Assembly (NCBI GenBank): GCA_021163705.1
Contig: JAGGTO010000040.1
Location: 1-13,806, forward strand
Direction: 5' to 3'
Origin: Thermoplasmata archaeon
Lineage (GTDB): Archaea; Thermoplasmatota; Thermoplasmata; Thermoplasmatales; Aciduliprofundaceae
DNA length: 13,806 nucleotides
Part shown: in pieces, positions 12,301-13,806 of the stretch
Position numbering within the stretch: position 1 is the first letter of the stretch
Layout: each line of letters begins with the position of its first letter
Position numbers and translations under genes: made by a program
The notes under the pieces: model-generated
Seen by the model: only the letters and a program-made list of their open reading frames with translations
The model's database searches: none
What the model was told of the DNA's origin: nothing

Positions 12301-13032
12301 TCACTCCTCGCCCTTCATCTCCTTATACTTTTTTATATATTCTTTAATCTCCTCAGAACCCATAAGGGTAAATGTTCCTCCCTTCACAACATACCCTATC
12401 TCAATATTCAAATTTTCGATTTTATCTTCGCTAACCATCTCGATGCCCTTCAGGGCAAGCATTATAGCTTCTTCCATACTCATATTTTCCCTATACTCAT
12501 TTTCAAATAACTCCATCACAGTTTCACGGCCTCCTCCAATACAATCCGCTTTATACCCCATCACCGTGCCACTTGGATCCGTCTCCATTAAATGTATCCC
12601 CTTCTCATCTACCCCCGCAATCAGGAGAGATGCTCCGAAGGGTCTCACCCCTCCATACTGGGTGTACTGCTGCTTGTAATCGCTTATCCTCTTCACCAAC
12701 TGCTCCACTGATATTCTCTCTCCATATGTCACCCTTTCAATCTGAGCTATCAACCTGGCATAATCCACAAGAACCCTTGCATCTCCCACAAGACCTGAGG
12801 TTGCGCATCCTATGTGCTCATCTATCATAAATATCTTCTCCATACTCTCAGGCTCTACAAGCCTGCTCTTTATCCTCTTATCCGCTATTAATACAACTCC
12901 ATCCTTAAATTTTATTCCAATTGTTGTTGTGCCCCTCTTCACAGCTGCACGGGCATACTCCACTTGAAATAACCTTCCATCCGGACTAAATACAGTAATT
13001 GCTCTATCATACGCCATCTGTGCCGGTTGCAT
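12301..13032 (-). CDS. psmA: 20S proteasome alpha subunit
   Basis: Alpha subunits form the outer rings and gate of the archaeal 20S proteasome. The 243-residue protein has the unmistakable N-terminal signature YDRAITVFSPDGRLFQVEYA (8-27), with the gating YDR motif, and continues with TIGIKFKDGVVLIADKRI and CATSGLVGDAR; the GGG in DCIGGGRE follows later. It has no N-terminal threonine nucleophile, as expected for alpha and not beta. A GAGGTGAT ribosome binding site (minus strand, 13038-13046) lies 6 bases before the ATG, and a TATA box at 13073-13080 predicts a short leader of about 20 bases. This makes it the first gene of the seven-gene operon. Confidence 0.97.
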   Translation of the reverse strand: MQPAQMAYDRAITVFSPDGRLFQVEYARAAVKRGTTTIGIKFKDGVVLIADKRIKSRLVEPESMEKIFMIDEHIGCATSGLVGDARVLVDYARLIAQIERVTYGERISVEQLVKRISDYKQQYTQYGGVRPFGASLLIAGVDEKGIHLMETDPSGTVMGYKADCIGGGRETVMELFENEYRENMSMEEAIMLALKGIEMVSEDKIENLNIEIGYVVKGGTFTLMGSEEIKEYIKKYKEMKGEE

Positions 13033-13037
13033 ATTTC

Positions 13038-13046
13038 ATCACCTCT
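13038..13046 (-). promoter_or_regulatory. Strong ribosome binding site of psmA
   Basis: AGAGGTGAT on the minus strand matches the complement of the archaeal 16S rRNA 3' end over eight bases and sits about 6 bases before the ATG. It shows that this operon message has a real leader, unlike most first genes in the window. Confidence 0.75.
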
Positions 13047-13072
13047 CAACTTTTAGAGTGATATGCACAATC

Positions 13073-13080
13073 ATTATAAA
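13073..13080 (-). promoter_or_regulatory. TATA box of the proteasome-exosome operon
   Basis: TTTATAAT on the minus strand is centred 45 bases before the psmA ATG. With the usual 25-base spacing, transcription would start near 13052, leaving a leader of about 20 bases that contains the ribosome binding site. Confidence 0.55.
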
Positions 13081-13098
13081 ACTTTATCCCCTCAACTT

Positions 13099-13806
13099 TT
13101 ATGGTTTCAGAAGTCCAGCTTCTCTCGCAATTTCCTTCATTTTGCCATAGAAGCCACTTTTCTTTATATCTCCAATTTCATCATCCAGTGTGGGAAAATA
13201 GGGGATTCCCCCAATATATTTTATTCCATATTCTCTCGCAATATCTCTCAAAACCTGCTTTTTCACAATCATATTCTCCAGTATCCCAAGAATAGGATAA
13301 TTTCCTTCTTTAAGAATCTGGAGCAATTTTCTTACTACATTTACTGCAAGAAGAGAGGGTGTACCAACCACTAAAAATTCTCCCCTTTTAAGATATCTCA
13401 AAATATCTAAAAACTGTTCACCCAGTCCAGGTGGCATGTCTATCACGAGAAAATCAAGCTTGTCCCATCTGGTAATTGCAAGAATTTCTATGAGGGCATC
13501 ACTGAGCTCTTTTCCCCTCAGAGGAGTTGGTTTGTCCTCAGAGTAAAATACTATGCTCATGAACTTTACTCCCATGAACTCTGGAGGTACTACACCTTTT
13601 TCCTCCTCTGGAAGAATATCAGTTTGAGCTTTAAGAATTATATGGTCACTTGCGCCATGGAAATCCAAATCCAAAAGACCGACTCTGTAGTCCTCTTCAC
13701 TTAAAACTAAAGAGAGGGATGTCGCCACCAAGGATTTTCCCACTCCACCTTTTCCACTCACTACGGGGATTATTCTTTCTATATCCTTTGTTCTCTCCTC
13801 TATGGC
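13099..13806 (-). CDS. Mrp/NBP35-family P-loop ATPase, N-terminus outside the window
   Basis: This is a deviant Walker A ATPase of the ParA/MinD superfamily, closest to the Mrp/ApbC/NBP35 proteins that carry iron-sulfur clusters to target proteins. The reading frame is open to the window edge, so the start lies beyond 13806. Visible parts are VSGKGGVGKS (Walker A with signature lysine), VGLLDLDFHGASDH (the MRP-type DxDFxG segment), LDFLVIDMPPGLGE (Walker B and DxPPGxG) and the late ILENMIV. The position that normally holds the cluster-binding CPxC after the ENM motif reads KKQVLRDIAREYGI, and the visible 235 residues contain no cysteine. It may bind nucleotide without carrying a cluster, or use cysteines in the unseen N-terminus. 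It ends 67 bases before psmA on the same strand. Confidence 0.85.
   Translation of the reverse strand, partial: AIEERTKDIERIIPVVSGKGGVGKSLVATSLSLVLSEEDYRVGLLDLDFHGASDHIILKAQTDILPEEEKGVVPPEFMGVKFMSIVFYSEDKPTPLRGKELSDALIEILAITRWDKLDFLVIDMPPGLGEQFLDILRYLKRGEFLVVGTPSLLAVNVVRKLLQILKEGNYPILGILENMIVKKQVLRDIAREYGIKYIGGIPYFPTLDDEIGDIKKSGFYGKMKEIAREAGLLKP

Noticed and set aside
1..13806. CRISPR array, prophage, toxin-antitoxin or new defence system
   Set aside because: No spaced direct repeats, phage genes, nuclease or toxin genes were seen; the content is housekeeping apart from the left edge.

Overview
The window looks archaeal. It carries the classic archaeal proteasome-exosome gene cluster (psmA, SBDS, rrp4, rrp41, rrp42, rpl37Ae, rpoP), an archaeal-type tRNA-Pro without an encoded CCA, TATA boxes 24-31 bases ahead of the start codons of first genes, and GGTGA-type ribosome binding sites inside operons. 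The moderate GC content, the mostly leaderless first genes and the presence of formate-tetrahydrofolate ligase and an iron-sulfur L-serine dehydratase suggest Thermoplasmatota. An Aciduliprofundum (DHVE2)-like organism is my best guess; this is inference, not identification.

Layout. Bases 1-148 hold no gene but contain several strong hairpins with GTAA or GTTA loops followed by a T-rich tract: probably the 3' part of a structured RNA or of a mobile element that begins outside the window. Then come tRNA-Pro(GGG) (187-259) and prs (308-1159, PRPP synthetase). Bases 1169-1783 on the minus strand look like a decaying gene for a four-helix membrane protein, broken by two frameshifts and one stop. 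Divergent from it is the plus-strand serine dehydratase pair sdaAB-sdaAA, followed by a sirtuin deacylase.

The sirtuin converges on, and overlaps, a minus-strand pair: an EamA-type transporter behind a LeuD-type isomerase small subunit. Upstream of these on the minus strand are formate-tetrahydrofolate ligase and a two-gene operon of an unrecognised 93-residue protein and a METTL5-like adenine methyltransferase. A compact divergent promoter region (8058-8168) separates that operon from a plus-strand ArsR-like regulator and GNAT acetyltransferase pair.

Bases 9018-13032 are one tightly packed minus-strand operon covering protein degradation (proteasome alpha), ribosome maturation (SBDS), RNA degradation (exosome cap and PH-ring subunits), a ribosomal protein and an RNA polymerase subunit. 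The small rpoP gene (43 residues) is its last member. Upstream on the same strand is an Mrp/NBP35-family P-loop ATPase whose N-terminus runs off the window and whose visible part contains no cysteine.

Most of the window is ordinary archaeal housekeeping sequence. The points deserving a second look are the hairpin cluster at the left edge, the decayed membrane-protein gene, the cysteine-free Mrp ATPase, the odd CxC motif in RpoP, the acyl-pocket residues of the sirtuin, and the unrecognised partner of the METTL5-like methyltransferase. I did not find a convincing new defence or mobile system.
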